The notes under the pieces are model-generated. The model was given only the letters and a program-made list of their open reading frames with translations, made no database searches and had not been told where the DNA came from. Shown here one piece after another: positions 33,660-44,923 of a stretch of DNA of 64,000 nt; positions within the stretch are counted from its first letter, which is position 1, and every line of letters starts with the position of its first letter. The stretch lies in NCBI GenBank assembly GCA_014529385.2, contig CM043969.1, positions 29,094,946 through 29,158,945 on the forward strand, given 5' to 3'. Source of the DNA: Adiantum capillus-veneris. Its lineage: Eukaryota > Streptophyta > Polypodiopsida > Polypodiales > Pteridaceae. A program made the position numbers and the translations under genes.

Positions 33660-35186
33660 TCCGCTGCCGACCCGCTGCCCTCTCGCGCTGCCACCCGCTG
33701 CCCTCACCCGCTGCCTTTTCCAGCACCCCCCCCCCCCCCCCCCTTTTGCCATTCTCTTCGCTCTCCGCCTCTTTCCCGAAGATTCCCTGCAATTGGCTGA
33801 GGGGTCGCCGAGAAAACGAGTAAAGTCGTAGTCGAAGAAGTCCCATCGGCGCCGGATGTCGATGCTTGTCAGACCACGAGGGATAGCTGCAAGGGGAGAC
33901 GTCTGTACCTGTAGAGGGGGTCGCAAGAAAGGCTGTCCCTCTCTCGCCAAGCGACTTGTGGCAAAGGTGCTGCCAAGAGATCTCCTAGCAGCCGGAGAAG
34001 GGCCTGCCCCCTGGGTCGACTGTGGAATTGGAGCAGGAGCTGGGGGGGTAGGAGCAAGGGGAAGAGGTGGAGAAGAGGGGCGGGGGGGAGCGGCAGAGGT
34101 AGAGGGGCGGGGGAAAGAGGCGGCAGGAGCAGGAGACGTGGGGGAGGATGATGAGGAGGGGGGGAACTCTAGGGAGGGAGGGGCTGTCGAGGGTGAAGCT
34201 GGGGTGGGGGTTGGAGCAGGGACCTCATCCTGCTCAAGAGGACCGAACCGGTGCCCCGTGGAAAGCCACTGCTGCTGGGTAGGCGCCTGAGGACCACTCT
34301 GAGTGCCAGGCTGTCGTTGTGGCCCCTGCCGTCGTCGACCACGGACCTACTGTCATCCCTCCTCCGTTGGAGCCCCAGGCTCAGAGGGTGGCTCTGCATG
34401 TGTGCGTTGTGTCTCTGTTTGTGGCTGCTCGCCAGTCCTTGCAGGCTGGGCCTGAGTCTGTGGTGTAGGTTGAGGCCTCCTTCGTGGAAAGGCCTTCGCA
34501 AGATGGCCCATCTGTCGACAAATGAAGCTCTGGTTCGGGAGGCCCGAATACTCCACACTCTGTCTAAACCAACCCCCACTCACCCGAGGCAGAAGAATGA
34601 CCTTTGGGAGCGTGTGAGTGTCCCTAACCAGAACGTGAACTGAGGGAATGCCAGCCGCCTTGGCAGCTACTGAGGCTGCCGTGCGAGGTGTCTCCAGGAC
34701 AGTCCCAATGGCTGAGCCTATCCTGGGCAAAAGTGGTAAGTACTCCCTCCGCAAACCCGGAAAGCAGACGGAGATGGGGATGTCTGCCTCCTCTACCAGA
34801 ACATCCGAAGTAGGGTCGAAACCATGTCGCCACTGTCAAAAGTGGACTCGTGCTGCTCGAATGGTCAATGGACTCATGGCGATGACCTTGGGCGCCATCT
34901 CGGAGGTCTCAAACTCGGTCTGATAGTAACCTCGTCCGAGTATCTGTACATCCAAGATCTTGCCCACCTCTGCAAGAAGGCGGGCCTGGAGAAGGTCACA
35001 CAACTCTTCTCTGCTGGGTCGGGTGACGAGAATCTTGCATGAGGCAGCCTGCTTCAGGGTGCACGTTCTGTTCCTTGCAGCTAGGGGGACAGAGTCCTTG
35101 GACACAACAATTGGCTTCTCCTTTCCCCTTTGCGGCAGGGACCAGACTGAGTGGACTCTCAACTCAGTGTTGGGATGGTTGCACAC
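33660..35186 (-). pseudogene. L1 ORF1 (gag-like, zinc knuckle), inverted
   Basis: Minus strand from 35186: TRPSREELCDLLQARLL, then VQILGRGYYQTEFE (DUF4283-like fold) and a WRHGFDPTSDV region, then LRREYLPLLPRIGSAIGT. A degenerate knuckle follows (FICRQMGHLAKAF, where the first and last Cys are lost). The C-terminal part is Pro/Ser-rich with broken frames. It binds element RNA in active L1s. The reading direction is opposite to ORF2. Confidence 0.7.
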
Positions 35187-35541
35187 ACTAGAGTTCTCTC
35201 ACCACATGGGAGAACTAGGAGTTACAGACATGCTTCAGACTTTGTGGCCATTGGCCAAGTTTGCGGTGACACCTCCAGATACAACAGGATGTAGACACAT
35301 TGTGGTTTACTTCTTTGCCGATACACAGTGCTTGCCATGCTATGTACACATTCATGAGGACTCCTGGATAGAGGAGGTTGCTTTACGTACGGCTCGCTCT
35401 GCTTGGGCTTGGGCCAGACACTCGTTGCAGTCACGCCTATCTAGAGGACGCTCGGATGCGGATTACTCCCCATCCAAGCCAGCCTCGAAGATAGCCCATT
35501 TAGCTGCTGCAGCAGCATCTGTTCTCTCTCGCTCCCCATGA
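35160..35541 (+). pseudogene. L1 ORF1 C-terminal end, forward orientation
   Basis: A plus-strand frame that ends with TGA overlapping the ORF2 start (ATGA at 35538), the usual ORF1-ORF2 coupling. It codes an Ala/Ser/Arg-rich end (HLAAAAASVLSRSP). It probably is the uninverted tail of ORF1. Confidence 0.5.
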
Positions 35542-38500
35542 GGATCATCTCATGGAACGTGCAGGGACTTGGTGGGCCCTAGTTTTAGCGTCAGCGGGGC
35601 CGACTGCGTCAGGAGCTTCAGCGCTGCCTTGTGGGAGGAGAGATTGATCTCCTTATGCTTCAGGAGCACCATCTGTGTGAGGCGCATTAGACGTTGTGGT
35701 CAGCTCTTGCGTGGACGATATGATACTTTTTGGTCAGTTGCTTTTGGACCTGAAGGCATCCAGGGTGGGGTATGTATGACTATTGCGGATTCTTTGCAGC
35801 AGGCCATGTGGGCAGAGGGATTATTGTGCCAGGCAGGGCTCAGTGGATTACTATGCAGGTTTAGGGTTGCCTTGTGTGCTTCTTGAACATCTATGCGCCC
35901 AATGTGGTGAGTGCTTGAGCAGAGTTTTGGTCACAGATAGTTGAGTCTCTGCCGCAGGCAGAACACTAGTGCATAGGGGGGGACTTCAACATGTTGGAGG
36001 ACCCTTCGGACAGGATTGGTGGTAGCCATGCTACTGTGCATGGAGTTGAGCTGGCAGCTTGGGAGAGGTTTTGTATGACTCTGAGGGTCTCGGATGTTTG
36101 GTAGCACTCTAGTTTTGTGAGGCCCCCAGACAGCCTTGCCTTCTCTCGTTCGGACCGCAGAGTGGGAGGAGTGAATCTATCGCGGATAGATCGCTTCTAC
36201 ACTAGTGACCATTTCAGTGACTTGGGAGGGACAATTGGCATTCTGGCAGGGACTTCATTCTCGGACCATGCACCAGTGATCCTCACAGTGGCAGACAGGC
36301 AGAGGAGAGGGAGCACGATGCTTCGCATTCCAGAGAGGGTCTTGCTGGACTCTACACTCAGAGAGCGAGTAGAGGCTCTCTGGACAGAGAGCTTGGACAT
36401 GCAGGATTCTCTTGCTGACAGAGTGGCCTCAGGACTAGCTCAGATTAGTTGTTTCTTTCTCCAGGAGTCTTTGGCTCGTCGGGCTGCAGCGAGAGAGGAG
36501 GAGCAGCGTCTCAGACGGGGCATTGCTTCGTTGCAGAGGATGCAGGAGCAACATCCAGATAGTCCTTGATTGGAGGAGTAGCTACAGCAGGCTCGCCAGG
36601 AGCTTGTTAGCATAGAGGAGCGGCGACATGAGTTTGCTTTCCATCGGCAGGCATCTCAGTGGACACAGGTGTGCGACAAAGTGACTGGTGCTTTCTTTGA
36701 GGTAGTGGGACGTGAGTTGCTACTGACTTTTACCGTGAGTTACTATCTGCAGAGCCTCAGTCAGAGCGTCAGGATGCATGCAGGGAGCAGATGTGGGCAT
36801 AGATGCCTTGCCTTGTGACTGAGGAGATGCGTCGGAGGCTTGAGCTGCCACTTCAGCTTGAGGAGCTGCACATGGCTCTTAGGGACCTCCCCCATGATAG
36901 CTGTCCAGGTGAGGATGGTTTGACTCCCAGTTTTTTCTTGGAGTACTGGGACCTGCTTGGCCCAGATCTCTGTAGTGCTTTTCAGTACATTTTGCACACA
37001 GGAGTGATGCCTGACAGCATGAGTGAGGGCTTTTTGATCTACCTCATTCCCAAGGAGGATGGCTTCTTGGATGAGATTCGATAGTGGCGCCCCATCACCA
37101 TCCTCAACTTAGCCTATAAAATTCTTGCCAAGGCTCTGAGTTTGAGGATTCAACCACTTCTAGAGAGCCTTATACATGGGACTCAGACAGGTTTTGTCAA
37201 GGAACGCAGTATCCTTGACAACTTCTTTACTTTTTGGGAGGCTTTTTCCCTAGCGCGGCTCCGTGGTGAGGACCTGGTGATTCTTCTTCTCGATTTTGAG
37301 AAGGCATACGACAGAGTTGACTGGGACTTTCTAGAGGGCACTCTACGCAGGATAGGCTTCTCAGATGCTTGGATCAGAGAGGTGCCAGCTTTGTACAGAC
37401 AGGCTCACAGTCAGGTACTTTTGGCAGGAGGTAGAGGTGATCGCTTTATGCTCACACGTTTGGTCAGACAGGGCTGTCCTCTTGCCCCCTTCCTCTTTCT
37501 GCTCTATGTGGAGGCGATGAGCAGGTTTTTGGTGTCGCAGCAGGTTGGTCTACGGGGCTTAGCACTCCCTATTCGGGGAGATGAGCTACTGGATGCTAAG
37601 TTTGCCGACGACTTAGCCTTGTACTTAGATGGCCAGGAGGCCAACCTTCACAGGTGTGAGCAGGCTCTGGAGACCTTTTGTTGTGCATCGGGCGCACTGA
37701 TCAACTGGAGAAAGACAGTGGCTTTCTCGGTTGGTAGTGCTCCTATGCCCTATTGGATGCCAGGAGAGGGTTTTAGGTGGATTCCCCCAGGGACTGCAGT
37801 TCGGTACTTGGGCTGTCAAGTTGGTTTGGACTCGTCTCCCGAGCAGCAGATTGCTCCCCTCCTCCTGTCTATCAGGAAGAAGTTGTTACACTGGAGCTCA
37901 ACACGACTTTCTTTGATTGGCAGAGTAGTAGTGGCCAACCAGGTGTTGTTGGTGACTATGTGGTACATCACTTCTTGCTGGATCTTCTCGAGTTGTATCA
38001 GCCAGGTAGAGAGGCTGATCAGGAACTTCCTTTGGTCAGGACGTGACACTCAGATAGCCCGAGCCAAAGTGGCTTGGCAGGTCATCACTCTTCCTTGTTC
38101 ACAGGGAGGGCTTGGGATCATTGACCCAACACAGCAGAGCAAAGCCCTTCTTGGGAAGTTCATAGTCAGAGGACTTCTTCCAGGTGAGGAGCCCCCTGGA
38201 AGGAGTCCTTGCTACAGCGGCTTCGTGCTAGGGTGCCTCAGGCTGGAGGCCCCTGGCGACCTTCGACCAAATGGATCTTCACAGAGATGCGTAGAGTTGG
38301 TTTGAGCAGGAGATTGGAGGATCGCTTCGCTGTGAGTTTGCTTCGATCTTGGGAGCTCTTGCGGCGAGGCATGGAGCAGCGACAGCCTGCTTGCACGGAG
38401 GAGCGCCTACGACAGCCCCTTGTTTGGAACCCCATGGTTAGCACTCAGAGAGGCCACTTGGTTGGTAGTCGGCCTCATGTTTCCTGGGGTCCTATGGTAG

Positions 38501-39765
38501 AAGGTCCAACGCGCTCTTTAGGTGACTGGTTAGAGTTTTTAGGCTTGTCAGAGGAGGTGCACGGTTTCCAGCTATAGGGCATGAAAGGGGTGCAGAGCAT
38601 GTGCCAGGACATCTCAGAGGCAGTTCCAGCTGAGTGGCTTACGTCTCTCGAGCCAGTAGCACCCAGGTGGATGGGAGCCTTCACACGACTGGAGGTTCTC
38701 ATCTGAGTCCGGGCCTGCTCAGAGACTGTTCCATGCCTTTTCTTCGAGCTACAAGGTGAGGGACGCTTACAGCGAGTTGCAGTAGAGGCCGCGCAGGTGG
38801 CAGAGTGCTGTTTTCAAAGGATCCGAGTGGTGGGCATCTGTGGGAGGACTTGTGTCATCGATCCTGACCGAGTAGCTCTTGAGACTGGACACTGGAGGCT
38901 GTGGGCTTGGGAGTGCTGTCCACTGGCACGAGTACAGTGGGATCCTGGTGAGTGGCTTTGGAGGGACCCTTTCTCTTCTGCAGACCACTCAGGTGTCCCG
39001 TTCTTTCAGTACACTGTTTGACTGGGACGTCATATACTAGCAGCACAGAGAGAGGCCCGCCCCGTTGCAACACCTCATTGGCATGAGGAGGGTCTCACAG
39101 CTGAGTTCTTGGTAGCCTTCTGGGAGAGGTTGTGGGACTCCAGACAGGCGAGGCGAGTCACCTTGTTTCGGTGGCTGGTCGCACACAGAGCTACAGCAGT
39201 TGGGAGCTGGCTAGTGCATAGTGGTCTCTCGGCCGCATGTGCAGCTTGTGACCATCTTCTGGAGAGTCAGCGTCACTGTCTTTGGGACTATTCTTTGGCA
39301 CAGCAGTTGTGGCTTCGAGTTCTTTGGCTGATGCCTACTCTTTCCACGGCTCGACAGTACACTTGGGGAGCAGCGGCTTGGTCCACCCTCACGGGCCCGG
39401 CACTTCAGTTTGAGCTATCTTCCATCAGCAGGATGATAGTGATGCAAGAGGGGCGACCTACACTCCAGCCTGCCACAGAGCTTACTCCACAGGAGTGGTG
39501 CAGTGAGAGAGAGGAGTGTTGGGAGCTCATCTTTGAGGCTCGCCCTGTGCCACCAGCAGAGACTGTTCGCGATCTTTGGCTAGAGCTGATCCACACTCTC
39601 AGAGGACAGCTCGAGAGACTACAGGGCAGCTCCAACCGCATGCGGGAGCGCAAAGAGGCTTTCCTTCGACTATGGCGTCCTGGGCCTTTCTACACCATGG
39701 TCCAGGGTGTACTCCGATGGCACTACCGACCACCTGTGTGGCTTTTCCCTCCCCCCATTTCTTGA
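35538..39765 (+). pseudogene. L1 ORF2: endonuclease, reverse transcriptase, zf-RVT
   Basis: MRIISWNVQGLGGP opens an apurinic-type endonuclease with LMLQEHH, SRIDRFY and SDHAPV motifs (35538-36320); several stops occur. RT follows (about 36870-38050) with IYLIPKEDG, FDFEKAYDRVDWDF (LLDFEKAYD), GCPLAPFLF and catalytic FADD at 37601-37612. TAG at 37082-37084 replaces the nearly invariant Gln of QWRPI. A zinc-binding C-terminal segment (zf-RVT) is at about 39100-39330 with CAACDHLLESQRHCLW. Frameshifts near 36570, 38210 and 38580-39100 make it inactive. Clade L1 is inferred from FADD and QWRPI-type motifs. Confidence 0.85.
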
Positions 39766-39923
39766 TTTAGCCCCATTGTACATATGATGGTTTTTTCATT
39801 GGGAGAGTCTCCCCATCATGGTTGTTGTAGCCCTCTCTTGAAGAGGTGGTTATAGCCCTATGGGCAGTTTCATTAACTAATAGAAGGATCTTTTTCTCGG
39901 AAAAAAAAGGAAGCAGCGATCTT

Positions 39924-40747
39924 GGCTCTCGAGCCTAGGTCCAAAGAACCCTTACAGGAAGTATTATGTGTTCGCATGATTGATACGCACACATTGTTCG
40001 AGTGTTTCATTCGTGATCGTTTCCTGTATTTTAGTCAACGTCTTTATGTGATCCCTTTTCCTAGGCATGACATATTGTACGTTGAGCACGTTTCACTCAT
40101 GAATGAGCACGGATGTATGCGGATTGTTCATAAAAAGCTGAAAAGTATGTATGTACGGAAGTCACATTCCATGTCTCTTCCTTGGCATGACACATTCGTA
40201 GAACGAGCACATGAAAGATGAGCACCAAGCATGGGCATTTCCGTTGTGAATTGCCACAGTTGATTGCTCTAGATCCTAAGAGAAAGATTCGATCTCATTG
40301 TTTGCGTGTTTGTGGTGAACGGTTTGGCACTCCGTCTCTTTGTTCATCTACATTGCATGCACAGTCTATTAGGACGACCGGATTTTTTCCACTCACTTTA
40401 CATGGAATAGGTATGTTCATGGTTTTGTGTTGGAAATGGTTTCAGGAATTTTTAGCCATGGAGATTCTTGAAGAAGAAAGAAGCACGACTCTCGACGAAG
40501 TTGAAGCATTTAAGGAGCCACAGAAGACTTTGTGTCGCTTTCGGCGCGGCCCAAAGAAGCAAGCGTTGCAGACCTTTATGAAGTTCAAGTACCGCACGAC
40601 CGACACATCAGAGTGGGTCGGCGACGAGTCCCTTCCAGGATTCCGGATGCTATTGGCGATCTCCCTTGACGCCATACAGTTCGGTATCAAGATGCTATTG
40701 GCGATCTCCCTTGACGCCATACAATTCGGTATCAGTACCTCATTTTG
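39924..40747 (+). pseudogene. Element A internal 3' part with open frames of unknown function
   Basis: The internal sequence resumes after the L1. It carries open frames 39922-40221 and 40218-40748. The second (176 codons) ends with two copies of a 45-bp repeat (40646-40690 and 40691-40735; LLAISLDAIQFGI twice) just before the polypurine tract. No domain recognised. Confidence 0.4.
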
Positions 40748-40759
40748 AAAAGGAGGGGA
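40748..40759 (+). promoter_or_regulatory. Polypurine tract of element A
   Basis: AAAAGGAGGGGA immediately before the 3' LTR. Confidence 0.85.
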
Positions 40760-41981
40760 TGTCACGTGACACATCCAACCCTATGTGTCCGTGGGCAACA
40801 AGCTACAGCATGACCAGGGTTCAGTTCAGTCCAGTCAGTCTAGATTAGAAGTGATCTGGCACTTTTGTGAGTCTATTCGTAGACCGTACATGCCCAGTCA
40901 CTTAGTGTAGATGCATATCCTGTGGTTGCACACAGCATGATCATAAGCATTCCCATCAGAATCCATCAAAATCCTTCAGGGGAATTTTCTAGTGCATTTA
41001 GCCTATTTTACCTATTTTTGACATTTTTCACTTATTATTTTTAAGTGACTTTTGTTGGAAAGTAGGTAGGGCAATTTGAGTAAGTTTGTATATAAGCAAA
41101 CCTAGACTAGCATTAAATGGCAGAAGAGGCAGCAGGAGCCAAACTCAACAGGCAACTTCTCAAGCAAGAACCCCTTGGTGGATTTCCCTCCAAGCAAGAA
41201 GATCCATCAACCTAGCGTTTTCTCCAACAAGCAAGCCTAGCGTTTTTGGACATCATCGCCTAGCTTCCAGCATTTGGCGTTTTCAGCAGTATCCATCGCC
41301 ACAGACATCAGCCCCTTGGCGTTTTTCATCAAGATGATGATCACACACACACCCCCATCAGTGGCGTTTCTAGATCTCCATCATTGCCCACTTCTGGCCT
41401 AGCGTTTTCAGCAGATAAGACCCGCCATTTTCAGCAGACAAAGACCGGTAGTTCAGCCCAAAAAGACCATCAGTTTTAGCCCTAAAGAACATCAGTTTTC
41501 AGCCCTAAGACCTGCAGATTTTCAGCGACAAAGACCAGCAGAAATCAGCCCCAAAACCAACGTTTTGGATTTGCGGCAGATTTCAGCCCATTAGCGTTTT
41601 GGACAGCAGATAATGAGTAGCAAATCTTAGATCGGTCTCATCATCCCCGTCGTCGTCATCGATCTAGCCTAGACTTGCATCAGTCACATGTATTCAGATT
41701 GTACCAATTTGTGCAATCAATAGTAGACCATTCTCGCCAACGAGAGTGGGGCCTTCGGAGGAGGTTTTTACAACGTCTCCGGTGTCGTATTTCTCTTCTC
41801 TCTCTATCTCTCAGTCTCATACACTTGCACGCACAATGTCCGTTCACTTTGTTTGTGATCATTGCACTCTCTCATTAAGAACGGAAGGCTCTCCCTTCCA
41901 TAAGAACAAAAAGGAACCTTGAGCACAGTTCGGAGCACTCATCTTGAGCAAAGTTCAAACATTCATTCCACTGCACCTACA
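40760..41981 (+). repeat. 3' LTR of element A (1222 bp)
   Basis: Same palindromic start and ends as the 5' LTR, TATATAAG at 41089-41096. It holds about 200 bp (41212-41409) flanked by CCTAGCGTTTTC direct repeats that the 5' LTR lacks. Confidence 0.93.
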
Positions 41982-43697
41982 GGGCGGCTAGCTCGGCTCG
42001 GATAATCTCATGTGATACTGAGGCCTTAGCCCGAATCATCCGAACGTTCATAGGGACCAGAGGCCTCTCCATACATCTCCATCCATTTGTGTTGCCAGAT
42101 CTCCCATGGTGGTCTACTGAGGGTCCTCATACCTGAACTCCATAGAGCATAGCTGGAGTCACTAGAGTGTCAAAAAGCCAAAGCTTTGTTCGCGGTTCCT
42201 GAAACCGAACTTGCGAACACATCCTCTCCAGTCCTCCCAAAGTTGCATATGCTGTCGTCAGTCTAGTCTCTAATGCTCTCCTTAGTGAAAACACTGGTCC
42301 GCCATCTGTGTACTCCACAATCTCATGGCCATACGTAAATGTGGGTGCCGACCTCCTGACTCACTGTGGTGTGGTGTTGGAACACCATAACCTTGGTTTT
42401 CCGCAGATTGACAGACAATCCACTGTCATGAGAAAATGTATGCGGAGCATCCAAATGACGCTGCATGCCCTCTGGAGAGTCAGAAATTAGCACAATATCA
42501 TCAGCATATAGTAACAGCGGAATCCATGTCCCTGCTAGCTGAGCCCCCCTGTCCCCTTGACGCTCCACATAGTCCGAAAACTCATCAGATACATCCCAAA
42601 AAGAGTCCGGGATAGGGGGCATCCTTGCTTTACTCCAATAGTGGAGTGGGCCATGTCAGACATTCCCTCAGTGGTGCGTACCAACCCCATCACTGTCCTG
42701 TATAGAGCCATAATACTCCATATCAGCTCTGTAGGCACACCCATGTCCTGTAGTTTGCGTATAAGTCTGGCTCTCGGCAGTGTGCAAAAGCTTTGCGGAA
42801 ATCCACAAAGCTACAATAGATCCTCTTGCCATGGTGTCTACCCTTCTCAATAATTGCTCTGAGTGTCAGAATCTGGTCAAGAGTGGAGAAACCTCTCCTG
42901 AAACCTGCTTGCCCTGGTGCTCTTATGCCCTCTCGCTTTGCCCATCTACTCAGCTCCTGCTCAAGAATGGATGCATATAACCTAGCTAATGTGTGACCAA
43001 CCATGATGGTGCAATAATTCGCGGGAATCATGGGATCTCCTGACTTGAAAATAGGCACAATCGTAGACATACTCCAAGTCTCCGGGAAGCCTTCATACAT
43101 GGCTTGATTAAACATCATAGCCAGGAGCTCTGCAAGCATATCTCTAGCATGGATGAACTTCAATGAAGTGCTCTGCTACTAGACCATCATGATCATGTGC
43201 TCTCCTTGTCTTCGTCCTGTCAATGGCTTTCCTTACCCTCTCGGCAGTAAAGAAAGAACATGTCTTCGGGCATGTGTCTCGTGGGTCCCCGGCAGAGGTG
43301 GTTGCCCTGATGCTGTGTAGAGAGATGTGGCATATTCCCCCCATGTCTCAATGGAGGTGACCGCTGGTGGTGGTGAATGCTCGTGGAATAGCCTCCATGC
43401 TTCGCCTGAGTCGTGACTTATAAATAATTGATACTGATCCCGCTCTAGTTGAGATAGATAAGCCCTTTTCTTTCGTCGCACTAGGCGGCGAAAGATAATC
43501 CGTGATTGTCTATGTGTGGTAATACCCATGAGCACTTCCCTCTGTAATTTGATCCTCGTCTCTCTACACTCCTCATCATACCAACTGTTCTGGGGCATGC
43601 TCCCAGATCGGCTTCGTGTGGGCTAGCTGTGGGGATATGCCTCTGATGCATCATGGAGCGCTCTGTCAGTATCTGAGTGAGTTCATCTAGTGGCCGT
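41982..43697 (-). pseudogene. RTE-like LINE-2, linker and reverse transcriptase
   Basis: Minus strand from 43697: PQNSWYDEECRETRIKLQ and RKKRAYLSQLERDQ (pre-RT linker), then VGHTLARLYASILEQELS, GFRRGFSTLDQILTLRAII, VKQGCPLSRTLFGMYL and intact YADD (LLLYADDIVLISDS). It ends with FSLRRALETRLT and WLFDTLVTPAMLYG at the LTR element A insertion. Several frame changes (near 42790 and 42600) break it. The 5' part is cut by element D at 43698. Confidence 0.8.
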
Positions 43698-44220
43698 TGT
43701 AGCGCGGATAATGTGTCGTGCTCTCTACAGTGGGTGGTCCTCAGTGCAATGTGCGTGAGAATCTCACTCAAACAGACTGAAAAGAAAGGAAACAATAGAC
43801 ATCAATAGAGCTCACAAAGGCACAACAGCAGACCAGAACATATGACTCGACTATCTCAAAGAACTGATACAGACTCACGCGTGGCAGCACACTTAGAGCT
43901 CCAGCCCAGGACTCACGGGTACAATGGGGGTGTCGAGGCTCAGATGTGCCGGGATGGTGAAGACGTGCTCTGTGTATAGACTCAATGCTCTAGACGACGA
44001 TGCTGGACCCCTGGCCACGATGTCCACTAGACCACCGTCCGTATCCTGCCACGTGTCACTGCCCAGCCCAGAGAGTCCGTCCAGACCAGACCAACTGTAC
44101 TAACTGAGTGTCCAGTGAAAGTGACACTGTAGCCTGCTACAGGTTGCCCGCCACAAGACCGCTCACCGTCTCGGTGAGAGGAATACTGAAAGTGTGAAAG
44201 AGAAGCACTAGGTACTGCGT
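43698..44220 (-). repeat. 3' LTR of element D (inner boundary uncertain)
   Basis: Starts TGTAGCGCGG. The first about 210 bp match 48519-48724. The inner end is not fixed because the partner is truncated and no clear polypurine tract was found. Confidence 0.6.
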
Positions 44221-44923
44221 CCGTACATCTTTCGTGAAGCAGGTTCTAGGCCCAACCCTAACCTTACATGCCTCGAAAGTGGAGTTAAAACATTGCACTG
44301 CTTGCCAACGCCTTAAGCCTTTGCATAGGCCAGAACCTAGTATGATTGCCTAGTCCAAGAATCCCTATCGGCAAAACAGAATGAGGCTCCACAGCAAAGA
44401 GATATGCTTGGTTTGGATCCAGCGCATCTTTATCCTCCATAACCATACTGATAGAAAAATGTCCTGGTTCATGCTTACAGATGAACCTTGCATCTTATTG
44501 CAACAACACTATTCTCCAAAAGAGGGATGACCATAAGCCCGAGTAACGCCGCAATTAAGGTTAAGCTCCATAATGATTGCAGAACAAAAAGCATGAAGCA
44601 ACAGGATGACCGCGAGGTGAATGCTTGAAAGCCACAAGGAAATACAGAAAACTTGCTCTCTCCCTTTGTGTCGCTCTCCTGCTTCTGTGAACAAGGAAAC
44701 AACGCCAGAGGGCCGCTTGATTTTTAAATTATAGAAGGTTTGTCTTCTCAAGCTGAAGACAAGAGGTTACACACTGTGAAAGTACCCGTGGGAGAGGGTG
44801 ATGAGAAGCAGCAAAGGATTCTTTCGGGCCATGTGTGGCAGGGGCGAGGAGTGGGTAGGGGGGTGAGAGCTGTGGGCAGGGACGAGGTGGCACCAGGTAG
44901 GGGCGAGGGCTGATGAGAGGGGA
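44221..44923. other. Element D interior, no recognised gene
   Basis: Probably between protease-downstream sequence and the 3' LTR. A minus-strand frame at 44702-44475 has a hydrophobic stretch (LFVLQSLWSLTLIAALLGL) but no known family. Confidence 0.3.

Larger units (their letters stand above)
33525..39909 (+). mobile_element. L1-type LINE with inverted 5' segment, inside element A
   Basis: Flanked by a 14-bp target duplication with one mismatch (GAAGAAGCGATCTT at 33511-33524, GAAGCAGCGATCTT at 39910-39923) and ending in a short poly-A. ORF2 is on the plus strand from 35538. The zinc-knuckle ORF1 upstream is on the minus strand. The junction is between about 35150 and 35230. One target duplication around both parts supports a single insertion with 5' inversion (twin priming). 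Confidence 0.8.
31299..41981 (+). mobile_element. LTR element A: non-autonomous retrotransposon with PBS, PPT and TSD
   Basis: LTRs 31299-32313 and 40760-41981, with an exact 5-bp target duplication GGGCG (31294-31298 and 41982-41986). PBS TGGTATCAGAGC (initiator Met tRNA type) at 32315 and a polypurine tract at 40748-40759 give plus orientation. After removing a 6.4-kb L1 insertion the internal part is only about 2 kb and contains no protease, RT or integrase. It is therefore non-autonomous. It interrupts LINE-2. Confidence 0.93.

Noticed and set aside
33856-34643. Plus-strand Gly- and Leu-rich frames in the L1
   Set aside because: The opposite strand shows real ORF1 motifs (VQILGRGYY, ICRQMGHLAK). 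These are GC-rich shadows.
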